A DNA stretch of 64,000 nt, from assembly GCF_963576545.1 (NCBI RefSeq), contig NC_083648.1, forward strand, positions 25,871,373 to 25,935,372, written 5' to 3'. Shown one piece after another: positions 34,241 to 47,500 of this stretch. Numbering within the stretch: position 1 is the first letter of the stretch; every line of letters begins with the position of its first letter. This DNA is from Limanda limanda. Its lineage: Eukaryota; Chordata; Actinopteri; Pleuronectiformes; Pleuronectidae. The position numbers were made by a program, and so were the translations under genes. Under the pieces are notes generated by a model. That model made no database searches, had not been told where the DNA came from, and saw nothing but the letters and a program-made list of their open reading frames with translations.

Positions 34241-36955
34241 ACTGGACTGTATTAGACTCAAGAAATGTTTGTATTCTGCTCTCACATGTGTTGAAGAACA
34301 TAAAACAGCTTCCAATAGTGTAGTGTGCTACAACACAGCAGCAGCCACAACAGCAGTTATAAAGTGGAATGAACTCAGCTCCAATAGTGTCCACACAAAT
34401 TGAATTCATAAAAGAGCTTAAAAAAATAAAATAAAATGTAACTTTTTACTGCTATGGTGAAATCAACCATGGATTTGTGATGTATACTGTATATAAATGA
34501 CACAAACAGAAGCATGTACTGAACATGTAGTTCTCATAGTTTGGAAAAGTGTTGGCAGTGTTCAGGTTGCTGTGCCTTTCTACTGCAGTGATGGGACGTA
34601 ACGTGGGTCGATCGACCTCCACCACACACTGAGATACAGTAGCTGACAAAGCAACAGAGCCATTAAGTTGCATTATATCCACGTTTAACAGACAAAGACA
34701 AACTAAAGGGTGTTAATATACATATATATAACATAATATTCCGAGTTACTTATTTACGTTTTCATTTCCAACATGAAGAACAAAATCTGTCTCATGACCT
34801 TCAAACTGCCTGATTCTGGTGTGGTGGCCTGTTATTTGATTTTTATTCTGTGCCACTGTAACGGGACTCCGCTTCTTGACTCACACATTAAGAAAGTCAA
34901 AATCATAACGCTGCAATTGTCGATTCTGTTGCCTTTCGGTAAATGTATTCTTGTTTAAAGCAAAACGAACAAACATTTCTAATTCCAGAGTGAGGTCAAA
35001 GACTGTTCTGATGCCCCGTTGTACAAACATTTTCATCCAGCTTTGCTAAGAGGAAACGAAACACACAAAGCCTACCTGGGTAGCAGGGAACATAATATTG
35101 ATCACACACACAAGGAGGCAAAAACTGCACTTTTGGGGTCACAAATCCCCACATTTAAAGGACATTTATTCTTAATTTTTCTCTTTTATTTGGTACTTTA
35201 ACAGAGCTCTATTTCTGATTTTTCATTGTGTTTAATGCAACAAATCCAATTCTGTGAATGTATGTTGATTGTTGTGAGGCAATATTTTTGTCATCTGTTC
35301 AACACAGTTAAACTCCTTTCTTGAGTTATAATTAAGGCAACCGCTCTCGGACCAATATAGATGTTAGCACCTCAGCTTCTACCATTGGCGTAGAACTTAA
35401 AGGGGCGCTACATATGTCTTTTCTTTCTTATTCTGCAACTTCAGCTCAGGCTGGCAGCGGGGTTTTTCCAGATGTCCTGGCATTCAGTGCATGTCTGAAA
35501 GCAGATTATGACTACAACATTTAGTATGTGCTGTTTGTGTATAGTCTTAGACTAACAACTTGTATTCAGTTGTGCCTCTGGTTTTGTGTTCGTCACCCAC
35601 TTTCACTGGGTCTCCCAACATACTCGGACTGTATAGTAAACACCTTGCTGAGAACACAAATGGAGCCTGAGCTGTCCGGTTAACATGACATACCTGCCCT
35701 ATTTGAAATGATATTCCCACATAAGAAAAAATGAGGCCAAGGATGTTGAGGTACATCCAGAGCCCTAAATAATTATTTTATTAATTTTTTATACCATTTT
35801 TTTGTCTTCAGTTTTAAAATTGTCAAAGGTTTCCTGTTGGATTCAAGTCACAGAACAGACATTGTTTTCACAGTTTTTCTTTACAAATTCCTTTGATGGA
35901 TCATAGTGATGTTGGACGTTACCTCTTCTGCAAACTGCTGCTTGCCTCTGTATTATTTTAGTTTTGGCAGCAATGGTTCTTTCTGGACGTCATCTGTAGA
36001 GGCACACTCAATGCTCATAGCGAAGTCAGAGATTTATGGTTTTAGTGAAGTTTGATTTGTGGGTCTGGTCACCTCGAAATCACATCAGTGTGAAAGTCAT
36101 CATTTATTCTGTTCAGCAATTCATTAACTTATTTATTCTATTTGTGTGCACTTTGAATAGTGTTTATTTTGTGTGGGACATGTAAGTTACCAGAACAAGC
36201 TCCTCCTCTTCTGACCACTCATTAGGAGGAGCAGGAGCGACTCCTGGCATATGCGGTTGCCTACGGCGCAAAATGCAGAGAGGGAGGCACAAGAGGCAGA
36301 TTTATCATGACGTGATACATGCAATGTTAACCAATACAGTAACGTCACACCATCATCCTGTAACCCCGGGAACACATCGGAGGCAGAAGCAATGTGAAGC
36401 GCCACGAAAAGCTAACGGCCTCTCTGCGCCCATATTAATCAATTGGGCTGTTCACACCGGCAGCAAAGCACAGAGAAGAGCCGCTTGCCGCAAGTGAATC
36501 TCGCCTAGGGCTCCAACATTGCCAGGGCCGGCCCCTGGAAGAGAAGATGTACATTTTTTGAACCGGGGTTACAGATATTAAGAAATCTTTAGCGTTTGGG
36601 TTTTCTAGTTATTCTAAAGCTGAAGGGATTTCAAAAGGGATTTACCCCGTCATTCCCTTTATCTCTCCCCTACACGTATTAGATATATTTGATATCAGAT
36701 GAACATAGAGGCAATTCAGTGGATTCAAAATGCAGTAATGTTTGCATTAAATCCATTTAGCCAAATATTATGATTAATTATCTTAATTTAAAAGATATAA
36801 AAGATGCATAGAAGATGCTTTTAAGGACAAATTGTTCCATGACTATAATATAGGAATGTATGTTCAGGTTCCGGAGAGGGAAACTTTAGCTATCTTGGAA
36901 AAGCACACTCGAAATTTATGAAATGGTCAATGTCCCCAAAGTTTGAAGAAACCCA
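34241..36955. other. No gene seen
   Basis: About 2.7 kb of mostly AT-rich sequence. 36180-36520 is more GC-rich with short overlapping frames on both strands but no known domain. No splice-bounded coding segment found. Confidence 0.4.
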
Positions 36956-36956
36956 C

Positions 36957-37300
36957 TTTAAGGGGCCCATATTGTGTATAATACATTTTCTGGGCTTTTA
37001 CTATCCATTAGTACTTGAAGGGGAACAGTAGGCCCCCCTTAAAGTATGAAAACAGTCACTCTGCAGACTTATCAACCTCGCTTTTCGTACTGCCACTCCG
37101 TATGGTGTCATCATGGAATCGCCTGCTCCCAACCACCACCATCCCTCCACACCGAACGGGACAACAGGCAGACATGTTGCTGAGCTAGACATTTTTCATA
37201 TGGTCCTCAAATTACATCAGATAGGATGCAATACCTCCTTCATATGGATTCTAGTTCAGGGGGGAGTGGACGGTAACGAAAGGCAGCCATATTAGCAAAA
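36957..37300 (+). repeat. Decayed DNA-transposon-like repeat (AAGGGGCCCATATTGTG)
   Basis: The start 'tttaaggggcccatattgtg' is a commonly seen end of a teleost non-autonomous DNA element. The interior has no coding sense and no right end was fixed. Confidence 0.35.
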
Positions 37301-37789
37301 TTTCATTAAAACTAACGACAATCAACAATCAGGTACCACTAAGCCAGGCAGAAATAAAAACAGTCATTAACGAATACACTCACAAAACATGGCAAGAATA
37401 CTGGGATTTAAACAACACAGGAAGAGATTTGTACAAAATTCAAAAACATCTAAGCACTGGTAGAAGAGAGAAAGTCATCAGGATTAAATGATACACTTCA
37501 TGAAATAGGCTTGGCTTTGGTGATGTTTCTGACGCCAGTACATAAAATATGAACTCATTAATATGGTGTCTGTCTTTATTCAATTCATACAATGGCGGGG
37601 TCAAAAGGGAAAGTGGAAACAAATTTGGCAGATGGTTTTGATTTGACTGTGCTAGTGTTACTAGGGATAACATTTAACACGTAAAATAGTGACAACATTT
37701 TATTCATTTTAATTAAAAAATTAAAACTTTTCCACAGTGCTGTGTTTCAGCCGGTTTCTTTTCTTTTTTCCAAACACGCGCAATAGAGA

Positions 37790-38010
37790 CCCAAGTCCAC
37801 AAAATGTAAGGGGGGGGGGCCGATTGAGTTTCGCTGCCCCTATATTTCGATTCGCACGCAAAACCCGCGAACCATTTCCTGACTCAGTCACGTGGTACGG
37901 CCAGCTCCGCCTTCTCGCGAGGCTTCGAACGTCACCACATACGTCATCAACACAAGCCTCGACCCGGAAAGACACATCAATAGCTGTAAGGAGGAAGTGG
38001 AACCATAACA
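37790..38010 (+). promoter_or_regulatory. exoc3: exoc3 promoter region
   Basis: A short block with many CpGs just upstream of the first exon. It holds TGACTCAGTCA (37880-37890, AP-1/MARE type) overlapping CACGTG (37889-37894, E-box), the palindrome-like TCTCGCGAGG (37913-37922), two CRE half-sites (ACGTCAC at 37929, ACGTCATC at 37941), and an ETS-type GGAAGTGG near 37993. No clear TATA box at the expected spot. The combination is typical of a broadly expressed gene; which factors bind is inference. Confidence 0.6.
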
Positions 38011-38093
38011 GCGCAAACACGTATTTAAAATTGCTCTTTATATTTGTCGACATGGATTTCATCTTCATAATGTTTATGCTTTAAATCCCTCTG
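38000..38093 (+). other. exoc3: exoc3 non-coding exon 1 (start approximate) with a short uORF
   Basis: The 3' edge is set by the donor CTG|GTAAGTA at 38094; the 5' edge is a guess from the promoter motifs. It carries a 10-codon upstream frame, 38052-38084 (MDFIFIMFML then TAA), which ends 9 bases before the splice site and therefore would sit upstream of the coding start in the mature mRNA. The following intron runs to the acceptor at 38490. Confidence 0.55.
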
Positions 38094-38505
38094 GTAAGTA
38101 TTTACTGGGATTGTATAATGAGCTTGTTTCACAGGCGGTAAGATAGTGTTAGCCTCTCTCGGTTTGTTGTTAGCCTAGCTTATACTGTCAAGTGTATTAA
38201 ACTCTAATGTTTTAAAAGACACCTTGTATGTCACAGTAAATAGGATATCCTTCTGTTAGAGTAAACAATATGCCACTTTAGGTAACCGCTTTGTGGTTAG
38301 CTGCTTGCAATATTATGTTTTAACGTAACTCAATGCTTTATTGAACCAGTTAGGCCATTTAACAGGGCATCAACTGAACAGCTCTAAGAAGAAGATGTAA
38401 CAAAGGATGTGGCATAACTGTCCTTCTGTGCTTCTGTTGTGCTGCAATTGTTGGTGACACAAAGTGTAACACTCTGTGTTTCTCTTTAAGCCTCGGAGCA
38501 TTTAC

Positions 38506-41500
38506 ATGAAGCCCTCAGAGAGAAATACTATGGAAGAGACAAGTCGGGAGGCGGTTGCCACTGCAGTGCAGCGGGTGGCAGGAATGCTGCAGAGATCTGA
38601 TCAGCTGGACAAAGTGGAGCAGTACAGACGAAGAGAGGCTCGCAAAAAGGCCTCAGTGGAAGCCAGGCTGAAGGTGATGTGTTAACAGACAGCAGGGTGC
38701 AATAAAGGATACACTCTTTCATTTGATGTATTCACTCATTCTTCTGTTCACAAATAACTGTTTTGTAAGTAAAATCTCAGAAACAATTGGAAAGCCTCAC
38801 ATTTTCTTCAAATGTCAGCCATCTGAAAACCATATTTAATCACACTGCCAACAGATAGTGAAAAGCAGGTATTTATCACCAGTCCTCAGAAGCTAGGACC
38901 AGGGAATGGTTGATATATTTGCTTGGTAAATGATCAGTGATGAAAATTGGATTTTATATGCTAAATTAATAAAGTTGTTAAGTATTCAAAGAACATGTCA
39001 GTGAAGCTTGCACGTCACAGTAACACAGCAAATGCAGTTAAAGTTGCTTCATACCAGTTAATTCTACTGAAACAAACTTCTCCTTCCTTCCTGTTACCTC
39101 CCAGTTCCCCCCTAACTAAATTAAGGCAATATTGAGATATCCTAATGTTTATAAGGCCAAAAATATATTTTGAGGCCACCCTTGGCCTTTCAAAACCAAA
39201 AATTGAGTCTGTTAATCTGCGAGTCTAAGTGAACCCTTGTGCAAATTTTGAAAGGATTTCATAGGTGTCTATAAGATAATGCTTTCACAAGGCAAAGAGT
39301 GGTTATGTGAGGTCACATTGACCTATACCTCTGGCCTCCTTGTTCCCAAGAAGAACAAATTAAAGTAACGATAAAGTCTGTTTTTTGACCACCCCTAACA
39401 TGCATCAGGCAGCCATCCAGTCCCAGTTGGATGGTGTTCGCACTGGTCTGACCCAGCTGCACAGTGCCCTGCTGGATGTCAAAGATATCCAGAGCTCATT
39501 GGCTGATGTGAGTAAGGATTGGAGGCAGAGCATCAACACCATTGAGAACCTGAAAGATGTCAAAGATGCTGTAGTTCAACACAGTCAGCTGGCCTCCGCT
39601 GTGGAAAACCTTAAAAACATTTTCTCTGGTAAGTTCATTTCAAGCCCACACAAAAGATGTGTCTTGTGTGTTACAAATCACAGGCAATATCAACAGTAGA
39701 CAACATTAAATCTCAGTTGATTGAAATTGCACATACTCTCAACCAATGAATTGGTTACAGAGAAAAAAAATCTGCTCAGAATGTCCATAATGTCTAGATA
39801 AGCCACAGTGCATTGAGTAATTTAAGTGCTTGTTCTAATATGTTTGCACTCAAAGCATCAAACGTTAAACCCAGAGCTGATTGAGCATCTTAACACAGAC
39901 AGGTTATTCTTCTGCTTTTAAATGATTTTGGCTGTTGAGCTCTGATATTAAAACTGCCGTTCACACTCTACTTTTACATGGCATGAAGCTGTAACTGTAA
40001 GCAGGATATTGTTTTCCCCTGTGTTTTTGTCTAAATGGTCTGTTAATAGAAAATTGTTTGTATTTTTATAGCTAGTTTCTAGTCTTGATGACCAGGTATA
40101 AATGAATCGAGTCCCTGTGCGTAGGCTAGGTGCGTACTTAGATGCAGAAGAATGAATTGGACTTCACACTTGTCTAACCAAGTGGTCAGGTGATGGATCC
40201 ATCAATTGTCCAGTCAAACTGGATACTCCTGCTTTAGAGAAGACACTATTATTGCTGAAACATCCTGGGCCTTCGATTGGTTTGAGGCAACAAGGAATCC
40301 ATGAATATTGACTCTGTCTCATAATGGAAAGAAAAAGTTATTGTCTTGACCCTGTTACAGATGAACTTTTCTCCTGCTATCTCTTAAGCAATCTGTCTGT
40401 CACTTTGCTGTATTTACAGTACCTGAAATTGTTGCTGAGACGCAGCAACTGATAGAGCAGGCAGACCTGCTGCAAGCCCACAGGAAGCTGATAGAGCTGG
40501 AGTGTTCACGGGATGACCTCATGTATGAGCAGTATCGTATGGACAGCAGGAACACCAGTGACATGAACCTCATCTCGATCTACTTTGAAGATGTAAGTAA
40601 CTTAACTGAAACACCAGAGAATCGTACAGCATCAGTGTGGTTTAGGGCTGCAACTAACTATTATTTTGATAATCAATTTATCTGTTTATCTTTTTTCAAA
40701 TCATTGGATAAAAGGACAAAAGCTACATTTGACTCTTTCCAGCAGTTTATTCCAAAAGCAACCTCATCTTCTTGTACAAGGCTGTTTCTAAATGTATTAT
40801 AGATTTCTGCAACTTAATTAAGAATATAATTTCAGGTACAGATATCTACAATTTAATTCTGACTAGTCATTATCTAAGTTCAAGATATCTTTCTGTATGT
40901 CTTTGAATGTCTTCGCCATATTTCAAATGTTGACAGACGGTGTCGTTAATTTACAGTTAAATTACAGTAGATGCTGCTACGGTGTGTGCCATGTATTATA
41001 TCAAACCTGACTAATCGATAACTAAATTGGTCGCCTGAATATTTTTTTAATCTAGTATAATCGTTTAGTTGTTGCAGCCCTAGTGTGGTTAGGGAGACAT
41101 TGTAAAAAGTGTGTGTGTGCTTTGTTACCTTGATAAAGTATAATCAATGTGATCCAAACAGCACACATATTTTCCTTGATTAATCTCTTATCCATTCCAC
41201 GTTTTGGACATTTTGGATCACTGTTGAGCTTCCGTCACTAATTCAGCCCTTCCTTATCAGATGATGTTCTTGTAGTGTGAATAATTGGGAGGATCTTTCA
41301 GATTTTACTGATGTTGTTCTAATAAGGATCCAAAAGTAAAACTGTTTTAAATGAAAATGTTTTCAGCATAATTGCTAGCATGCCTTATCTCTGTTTTAAT
41401 GATGAAATCAAGGCTCGGAAAAGTACATAATGTTGACTTTACCATGTAAGAGATCAGATTATTTCAATACCTCAATATTTTCTCCCTCAACCTTTATTCT

Positions 41501-44500
41501 CTCTGAACACAACTAGCAGTACCCTCTAACAATTTGAGGAAGATTGCTGCCTTGAACCAAGCAGCAGTCAAGGCAAACAATACAAGTTTAAAGTTTAAAA
41601 AAAAGGTTGCGTTAATAATATATAAAACATGTTTTCCTAATATCTTGCAGCCCTAATACAAACCTAAGAAAACTAAATCAACAGAGTTTTAGGTCCCTTA
41701 AAAGAGGCCAATTTTGCTTGAGCCTTTGCATTAAACCAGGCTCCACCCTCAGCCCTGGTATTTTGCCGGACCAGGAAGGACAACTCCAGGCAAATAACTC
41801 AACTGGGTTCATGCTACACCCACCTCAGATACTTACCCCCTGTATCCTGACATGAGTGCAGATACACCATCATGTCTTTTTTAATACAAAGATTTATCTT
41901 TACAAGAATAATGTGTAGATATAAACTATTATCCCTTTCACTGAGTGCAGAGACATCTTTGTTGTAGGAAGACTTTGTAGTGAACACCATATTCTTGCTG
42001 CAGGAGACATCAATTACTAATTAAACGAGTTTAAACCAATCTTCCAATTTAGAAATATCAATTAATTTGCAAACAATGACCCTCATTGTAGAAGAGTTAG
42101 TAGCTTTAGTCTTAAACTACAGACAGTTCATTTCACTTTTGAATAAATAAATGAGTTATAATTTGTTTTATTTATGTTAAGTTAAATATTTAAGGTAGTC
42201 AGATTATAGCCTCTGTTCTTTTCCAGGTTCAGGGCTTGTCAGATGAGCTGGCAAAACAGTTATGGATGGTACTACAGAGGTCCATGGTAACAGTTCGCCG
42301 TGACCCTACTATGCTGGTGTCAGTGGTTCGTATTATTGAGAGGGAGGAGAAGATCGATCGGCGTATGGTTGACCGTAAAAAGCAGACTGGGTTCATCCCA
42401 CCTGGGCGACCCAAACAATGGAAGGACAAGATGTTTGAGGTAAGAAGAGGGATCAGAGTAATAATTGTATTCATTCATGAAGAATATTAGTTTGGCAGTT
42501 GGATTGAAGTTTATTTTTCCTTTGTACTCAGTTCGCTCCCTGCGTCTGTTGTTTTTCTTCACCCAACTCTTCATCATCTACTTCTGATGAGAATTTATCC
42601 TTCTCTTCTTTGATCCCTTCATCCTCATCTTGCTCATCTTGTTCTTTTGGATTTTGTTTTGGAATAAACCTCAGACAGAGCCATGCTCACTCAGCCCTGT
42701 GTATCTGTTGTAGGTGTTGGAGGGAACAGTCAGCACTCGCATTGAGGGCTCCCAGTCGGTGACGAGAGACGAAGATAAAATGTGGCTGGTTCGTCTTCTC
42801 GAAATAACCAGGAAATATGTTCTGGATGACCTCATTGTTGTCAAGAACCTCATGGTGCAGTGCTTTCCCCCACACTACAACACTTCCAACAGGTAATGGA
42901 TACAGACAGTTTTTCTGTCAACACAGATAAAGTTTCAGACACATTCCCTCACTCCACTTTTGTTGGTCCTACGTATATTTTCACTGGCTCAGCAGCTGAC
43001 AATTATATAGGGGCCCTATATTGCAACATTTATAGTGAAAAGAAATTTCAGTCGATCCGTTAAACCAAGCCTTTTCAATGATTCTCCCCATCACATTTGG
43101 GGTTAATGAAACGTCAGATAAACTGATTCATACTGTCCAATACGTGCCCCATTGGATTTAGGTTAGTGGAACGTGAGGGCCAGTCAATGACATAGATGCC
43201 TTCGTCATCATGGATCTGCCTACATAGGGGTAACGAGGACATTAGCAGAACACAAAATGATGTCCACTAATGGGTAGGGATGGGTGTTTTATCCAATACC
43301 GGTGCTTAACCGATACTTTTAAAATGATACCGGTGCCTTAACGGTGCCTGAACCGATACTTTAAAAAAAAAAAAAAAAGTGCACAAAACGACACTTGACA
43401 ACATTTAAGAAAGGCTTTTTTTATTGCCAAATATATGAACTGTTTAAAGTAGATTATAAATAAATACAAAACACTTTTTTAACTTAAAACTATGAATAAT
43501 ATATACTCTAAACTTAAATAAATAAAAACAAAACACACACACTCTGACTTGTGACTCTGATTTCGGTGCCTGAGCCAATTGAAGACTGAGGGTCGCTTTT
43601 CCATCACTCGGTGACCCCCGTGTCTCCGCGGCTGGGGCTGTCACAGCTAGGCTTCGGCCCGCCTTCGTCCCCCCAAAATGCAGACGCTTTTATGAAACCT
43701 TACTCGCCGTGGTCTTCGTTCCTCCCGCCCCCAGCCTTTCCAAGCCGACCCAGAGTAGTGGCGCACCGCCACGGAAGAAATGCGCCCGGCGGGGGCCAGC
43801 CAGCGCCACGGAGAGGTCTCGCGAGGAGATCCTCCCACACCTGCACAGAAGCCCTGACGCATGCGTAACGCGGGCAGCACGGATACAAGAGTTTGTCCAC
43901 CGGCAGCCGCGCCCGACTCATGCGGGAGGCGCCCCTTCGCATGAAGGAAGGAGTGGAAGTGTGAGGAGGCGGAAGGAACGAAGACCTCAGTCTTCAATTG
44001 GCTCAGGCACCAAAATGAAGAACCGAAATCTGCGTTGCATTTTGGTCCGGGTAGGTACCGGTTGTATTGGAACCGGTGTCATATTGGAACCGGTTCTCGG
44101 TACCCAACCCTACTAATGGGACCTGTCCTTACTGAACTGTGTAGTAATTATTTGTATTCTCCCCTGGTTAACTATGGCTGTCACTTTCTTACTTAAGTTA
44201 TTTTTACAAAAGACTAATGACAAAATAAACACTCATTCATAAATACATTTGAATAGTAAAATAAATATCCATTAAGGTGCCTAAACAGATTTTTTTCTTA
44301 AAAGAAATTTAGTTGTCCACATTGTTTGCAGAGAGGCTTTGATGCCCTGCTGCCACTAACATTGTCTCCGCTGTGGAGGACACTCTCACTTTAGAGACAT
44401 AGGTTAATAAAGGGCTAGTTTGACTTGCTGGCTGAAATGCGGACGGGAGGGAAGTTCGTACCGGGAATGGATTACTTTCAGCCTGTATTTGAATCCTGCT

Positions 44501-47500
44501 TTCTCAATAACAGATAATTGTTGCATGTTGCATGTTCGCTTCTCAGTGGGACAGCCCTAAAACCGATGCTATTGGTTTGCAGTGACTAGAGTGACAAACC
44601 TATAATATCCAAATAACATCTGCGCTAGTGCAAGTGAATCAATGACATTGGAAAATGAAAAGCTTGTATATTCTGCATTATTTCATGTATGTATCAAAAG
44701 CACACAGGCTGCTAACAGTGGTCTGTTTGCAACACTACCAGGATGCTTTGTAATTAGAGGAGCAGTTAAGTTCAGTAACATCGTTGCTATACAGGGGCTC
44801 AATCAAGTGCATTGTGTGTCTTCAAAGAGGGGGGGTTCCAAATGAAATTCTGTGAAAGTACGGGACCATAGTGCAAACAAAAATATTGCTAGCATGCTAC
44901 ACACGGTCACAGTCTTTTGTTTTAAGGTTGTTGTGAAAAACGTGACCACACCACATTCAAATGATCTTAAACCAAGGTCTTACAACCATATCATAATTTT
45001 TGAATCCGTATTAATTGAGAAAATACTACATTAAGACATTCTGGGTACCCCTACGTTCCAAATGATGGTCTGATGAATCGCAGTTTGGCCTTCTATAAAG
45101 CCCTACGCCTTAGCCCTACCCCTCCGTCCCAACAGGTATCGGGACAGTCTACCCCTACACCTGAACACCCAAAATGAAGGGGAAAGGCCAAGGGGTGAAA
45201 TGGGATTGGGCTTTAAATGATGGGGGGGAGTCTGCACACTCCTAAGTGTTTTCGGTTCAAATACATTATCGTTTTTTTTACCATTGTTATGTTATTTTGT
45301 TCTTAACAAATTATATAATGTACTTCAGTAAAGATTTAGAACCTGAATAATTCGTTCATCAAGTTCTGATGTGTGATAAGAGTCTTTACATTTTTTTGAG
45401 CAGTGTACATACACAGTGCCAAAGCAGGTGAAATTGATTCACACTCACCTGTGCTTTCTTAAGCACAGGAGTTCACTGACTTGGTTTTGTACTGTCACAA
45501 TTAAGTGTTCCCTTACCGAGCAGTGTATATATGTATGTCTAAGTAGGTAGATTATAAACCCCACTGCCCCTGACAGCTATGCTGCCAGTGTGTATGACTG
45601 CTGTGTGATCTATCCTATACATCTATATGTATATGAGTGAATATGTATGTATGTATGTATGCATGCATGTGTACAGACCATTTAAGATTAACATGTGCAA
45701 TTTTGCATACGTGTGTCTCAGGTTTTTCAGTCTCTATCACAATGCTGTGTCCACTCGTGTCAAAGAACTGGCTGCTGAGGACTTGGAGGCAAATGAGATC
45801 GTGTCTATGTTAACATGGGTTCTCAACACATACAAGAGGTACACAAATAATTGTAAATACTTAAACTAGCTGCATGTGAATTAGGTATATAATTTTGGAC
45901 TTTCACCAGTTCAAAGACAAAACTTTATTAGTTAGTAATCACATAGAAAACAAGGGGTTCTGTTCATACAATTAAAAAAAATTCCATTATCGAGCCGATA
46001 ATATATTGGACGGAGATATATTGTGCATCCCTTATAGTTTGTATGATATCCCTTCACATCTAGAGTCTAAATTACAGTCTGATACAGTATTATTGATAAT
46101 CTTGTTATAATACATTCGCAAATCATATTTACCAAAAGATCCAACAGTTAATTGTAAGTGAAATATGTATCAACTCAATATGTGTTATCACAAGCTTATA
46201 GAATCCAAGAGGCACCTGCAGATGGAAACTGTTATTAATCAAAGTGTGTTCTTGTGTATGTTTCAGTGTGGAGATGATGGGCCATCCAGAGCTCCATTCA
46301 GAGTGTGACATCAACCAGCTGGAACCTCTGCTGCCTCAGGATGTGGTGAATGACCTGCTCAGCAAATATGTCCAGACTTTTACAGTAAGCACCACACACC
46401 AAGAGGGAAGTGCATGCATATTGACTGAATTAGTAATTTAGTTTGACGCCTTTATACAGTACACATCATACTTGCCTATATTTCAATTGGAACAATGTTA
46501 GAAAATTATCCTTTTGTTTACTTCAGAAAAGTTCACATGGTCAACTGGACTTTATTGTTTCTTTTCATCACTCATCCAAGAGTTTTCTTCAGTTCTTACC
46601 AACTAATGGGAGGTTTTTAGGTGATAAACCTCTGTGTGTCATTTGTTGAAAGTTATTATGTTAAGCAGGAAGGTCAGTGAAACCCCCACTAGTTAGTGGG
46701 TTGCTGGGGTCCGTTCCAGTCAAGGTGCAAATGGCTTGTTGATATCTGTAAATCGTAGACTAGCTCTGCTATTGTGTGAAGGCCGATTTATAGTCGGATT
46801 TTACGCAGGCACGCAAGACACACAACGTGCCCCTTGCGTGCTTGCGTACCCCCTCTTGCGGCTTGCAAGCGTCAATTTTTCTAACTATACGACAAAGCTA
46901 CGCAAGCCTCATGCAGCCCGCAAGGCTGTGATTGTACAGCAAGGCTGTACTATAAATCGGCCTTGAGTCATTAGGGTCACAGTGGTTTGGGTGTTTTTTT
47001 GCTAAGGGTGATTGTCCATGTCTTCAGTCAAATATAACAGGCTGGCTGAGGAAGGCCCTGGAAACAGATAAAAAAGACTGGCAGAAAGAAACGGAGCCTG
47101 AGGCTGACCAAGACGGATACTACCAGACCACACTGCCAGCCATTGCATTTCAGGTACCCCCCACACAAGCACACTCTCAATTCACTTCAGACCATGCTGT
47201 ATTCCTGACCCTGAATAATCAATCAATCAATCAAATTTAAATTGTATAGCCCATATTCACAAATCACAATTTGTCTCATAGGGCTTAAATAAGGTTTAAC
47301 ATCCTCTGCTCTAAACCCCCCCAACAAGAGTAAGGAAAAACTATGAGAAAGGAACTTAATGGAAAGTAAATGAATTGATGGATAATTGTTAGTAATGGTA
47401 GAGTATCTGAGTAGACATATTGTATATCAAGCAGTCTTGTTGTAAATAATAGTCCACAATTAGGATCCACCACCACAATCAGATGCCACCATAATTCACA

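Noticed and set aside
37737..38084. 115-codon plus-strand frame covering the exoc3 promoter
   Set aside because: It spans promoter motifs and ends as the short uORF; no homology and no upstream splice support.
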